Assembly: GCA_003158495.1 (NCBI GenBank)
Contig: PMJT01000238.1
Coordinates: 3,195-8,858 of the forward strand
DNA: 5,664 nucleotides
Reading direction: 5' to 3'
DNA from: Chloroflexota bacterium
GTDB taxonomy: Bacteria > Chloroflexota > Limnocylindria > Limnocylindrales > CSP1-4
Below are positions 5,378 to 5,664 of this stretch, one piece after another. How positions within the stretch are numbered: the stretch's first letter is position 1; every line of letters begins with the position of its first letter. The position numbers were made by a program, and so were the translations under genes. The notes under the pieces are model-generated. The model worked only from the letters and a program-made list of their open reading frames with translations. It was not told the origin of the DNA and did not search any database.

Positions 5378-5664
5378 CTACGAGCCGAGGGCTGGCGGGC
5401 CGGCCGTAACCCTAACCGCGCGGGTGAAGGCGTCGAGAAGGTCGTAGCCGTCCCAGAACCGATCGAATGTGAGCGCCTGCCCGATCGCGACGACTCGATC
5501 GATGCCGCCGCCACCTGCTGCGCGGGCGACGAAATCCCGCAGCTCGGCTTCGCCGAACCCGAATTGCGTGATCGTTTGGTCCGACCGCGTGATGAACGGA
5601 GCCAGCTCCGCGAGGCTGTCCAGTCGCAGCGACAGCAAGTAGCCGCCCCCGACGTGGTCTCGAG
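5378..5664 (-). CDS. LuxC-family acyl-CoA reductase, C-terminal 94 residues (cut by window edge)
   Basis: The frame is open from the right edge to a TAG at 5378-5380, giving 94 residues that begin inside the protein (RDHVGGGYLL…). The visible part has a DSLAELAPFI stretch, a DQTITQFGFGEAELRDF segment and then GIDRVVAIGQAL followed by FWDGYDLLDAFTR near the end. The 'QT…', 'IDRivpiGqAl' and 'WDGydLl' pattern is what I recall for the C-terminus of LuxC-type acyl-CoA reductases. These enzymes reduce acyl-CoA or acyl-enzyme esters to aldehydes with NADPH. The Cys nucleophile and cofactor domain are outside the window, so activity cannot be judged. A TTG at 5638 could be mistaken for a start, but the frame and the similarity continue past it to the edge. 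The gene is on the same strand as the glycosylation genes and 107 bp upstream of them. Confidence 0.6.
   Translation of the reverse strand, partial: RDHVGGGYLLSLRLDSLAELAPFITRSDQTITQFGFGEAELRDFVARAAGGGGIDRVVAIGQALTFDRFWDGYDLLDAFTRAVRVTAGPPALGS

Overview
The window is G+C-rich (roughly two-thirds by eye). It comes from a bacterial chromosome that packs genes tightly and often uses GTG starts. Every gene I can support lies on the minus strand, so the biological reading direction is from position 5664 down to position 1. High G+C, paired GT87 membrane glycosyltransferases and a PadR-type regulator suit a soil-type actinobacterium or a high-G+C Chloroflexota-like lineage. The sequence alone does not settle the phylum.

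Layout in reading direction: (1) the C-terminal end of an acyl-CoA reductase of the LuxC family (5664-5378, cut by the window edge); (2) a 107-bp gap (5377-5271) that is locally richer in A+T and carries short ATGG/CCAT dyads; (3) a GT2 glycosyltransferase of the polyprenyl-phosphate hexose synthase type (5270-4464); (4) an extended-SDR nucleotide-sugar epimerase (start re-assigned to 4467, end 3445) that overlaps the GT2 stop in an ATGA junction; (5) a multi-pass flippase-like protein of the LPG_synthase_TM/UPF0104 family (3426-2452); (6) a GT87-type integral membrane glycosyltransferase starting directly after the previous stop (2451-1354); (7) a second, divergent GT87-type protein 3 nt further on (1350-169, possibly starting at 1299); (8) the first 43 residues of a PadR-like transcriptional regulator (131-1), with a clear ribosome binding site and cut by the left edge.

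The five central genes look like one co-transcribed, translationally coupled unit for extracytoplasmic glycosylation. The epimerase would supply a nucleotide sugar and the GT2 protein would load a sugar onto polyprenyl phosphate. The LPG_synthase_TM protein may help move or use the lipid-linked sugar, and the two GT87 proteins would transfer sugars from the lipid carrier outside the membrane. This pathway is inferred from family knowledge; donor, acceptor and product cannot be read from the sequence. The flanking LuxC-like reductase and PadR-like regulator may be functionally linked or may only be neighbours. I saw no RNA genes, CRISPR arrays, insertion sequences or convincing terminators.
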